In this document: in pieces, positions 19,351-20,034 of the stretch
How the letters are laid out: each line of letters begins with the position of its first letter
Position numbering within the stretch: the stretch's first letter is position 1
Virus record (IMG/VR): IMGVR_UViG_3300032083_002704
Span: 1-20,034 of that record
From: a virus
Reading direction: 5' to 3' (one strand)
Length of the DNA: 20,034 bases
The notes under the pieces: generated by a model
The model's input: the letters and a program-made list of their open reading frames with translations, nothing else
The model's database searches: none
Told to the model about the DNA's origin: nothing
Translations under genes and position numbers: made by a program

Positions 19351-20034
19351 ATGACTTTTACTTTGATGAACTAGTCCTTGGAGGTTCACTAACAGCTTTG
19401 TTATATGCTTATAAGAAGAACTTACCAATCATTATTGACATAGCTCATGTACCTTTTGTTCTCGAGGAAGTCCCGAGTCATTGGGATTTATCGTTCTTAG
19501 GGTTTAAAAAAGGAGGAGATACGAAGAAATCCCAAGTATGGGATAGGATATCTTTTCTATTATCAATGTCTGGTTTGGTTATTTTTCCCAACAACATACA
19601 ATCTTTTAGAATGGAAGATGGTAGAATACAAATTATTGGATTGGATAATAAAAAGATGCATGTGCATTATAACAGCCTAATAGAATTTGATCGTGACACA
19701 AGAGACCATCTTATGGTCTATGATTGGTTCGCTGTTCACTCTGGGTCGCGACACGAGTGGGAGGTTATTCCAAACCCCAATGAAGATTTCTGTCATATGC
19801 TTTTGTTCCACAGATCAACCAGACCCAGAACAAGAAAAGATGTAAAGGACGTTTGTGCAGTCTCTAGAGTGCCTAGAGAGCATTTGAATTCAACAGAATG
19901 GTCATCATCCTACATCAGAATAAAAACGCTCCAAATGATGAAGGAAGTGGGGATAAGAGGAAGAGCAAATGGTTACAACAAGAAGGGAACAACTCTCCAT
20001 TATGCAATTTCAATAGAACATATGTATCGTGAAG
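19347..20034 (+). CDS. Unknown protein with a possible Rossmann-like N-terminus, 3' end outside the window
   Basis: ATG at 19347 overlaps the preceding stop; the frame stays open for 229 codons to the window end. DELVLGGSLTALLYAY then PIIID (about 7-31) looks like the first strand, glycine turn and helix of FAD- or NAD-binding proteins (canonical GxGxxG reduced to GGSLTA). Later residues are basic and rich in His, with no recognised family motif. The ribosome site is a GAGGA seven bases upstream. If real it would be a flavoprotein or a nucleotide-binding fold that has lost its glycines. Confidence 0.6.
   Translation, partial: MNDFYFDELVLGGSLTALLYAYKKNLPIIIDIAHVPFVLEEVPSHWDLSFLGFKKGGDTKKSQVWDRISFLLSMSGLVIFPNNIQSFRMEDGRIQIIGLDNKKMHVHYNSLIEFDRDTRDHLMVYDWFAVHSGSRHEWEVIPNPNEDFCHMLLFHRSTRPRTRKDVKDVCAVSRVPREHLNSTEWSSSYIRIKTLQMMKEVGIRGRANGYNKKGTTLHYAISIEHMYRE

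Noticed and set aside
1-20034. tRNA genes, CRISPR arrays, insertion sequences, integrase or attachment sites
   Set aside because: Looked for by eye on both strands; no cloverleaf, regularly spaced repeat, transposase or integrase motif was seen.

Overview
The window looks like part of the genome of a large, lytic, tailed bacteriophage of AT-rich base composition, probably a myovirus from an aquatic setting; host and lineage cannot be fixed from sequence alone. Every credible gene lies on the + strand. Genes are tightly packed, often overlapping by 1-40 bases, and carry strong Shine-Dalgarno sites. Most belong to phage DNA replication, recombination, repair and nucleotide supply: a short family A DNA polymerase, a T4 gp32-like ssDNA-binding protein, a UvsX/RecA recombinase, a flap-type 5' nuclease, a DnaB-type helicase, a B12-dependent ribonucleotide reductase, ThyX and a UV-damage endonuclease. 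Strong Shine-Dalgarno sites and near-perfect sigma70 promoters argue for a host using standard sigma70 transcription and argue against Bacteroidetes.

Layout. 1-3612: a 5'-truncated unknown protein, the polymerase, a protein whose N-terminal 180 residues look like a degenerate FtsZ/tubulin fold, and a GIY-YIG nuclease, in one overlapping run with two candidate internal promoters. 3613-6336: a regulatory-dense early-type region holding a GHKL (MORC/MutL/Hsp90-type) ATPase in its own promoter-terminator unit, a 61-aa protein, a gene-free transcribed stretch, a WYL_2-like small protein, and a structured leader with a 16-aa leader-peptide ORF ahead of the SSB. 6337-8526: SSB, terminator, tiny lipoprotein-like gene, uvsX, terminator. 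8527-11248: UV endonuclease, small basic protein, a four-helix membrane protein, a 32-aa membrane microprotein, flap nuclease. 11249-14529: helicase and ribonucleotide reductase. 14530-16686: an Hc1 histone-like protein and a GroES-like co-chaperonin, each behind its own promoter, then a DUF3293-like protein and ThyX. 16676-20034: proteins of unknown role, including one with a twin-arginine motif, a second tiny lipoprotein, an SH3-like protein, a 452-aa unknown and a 3'-truncated protein with a possible Rossmann start.

The main regulatory theme is a family of very similar promoters (ACTTGACA, 16-17 bp, then usually TGTTATAAT-like). Two follow directly on intrinsic terminators, like the terminator-promoter cassettes (PeSLs) known in T4-type phages. 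They fall into two groups: those with 5'UTRs short enough that the Shine-Dalgarno begins a few bases after the predicted transcription start, and those with 80-100-base leaders that can fold (GHKL ATPase, WYL_2-like protein, GroES-like protein). The most unusual points are the tubulin-like protein, the separately controlled GHKL ATPase, the gene-free transcript at 5649-5746, a possible H-type pseudoknot at 5787-5820, and the structured SSB leader.
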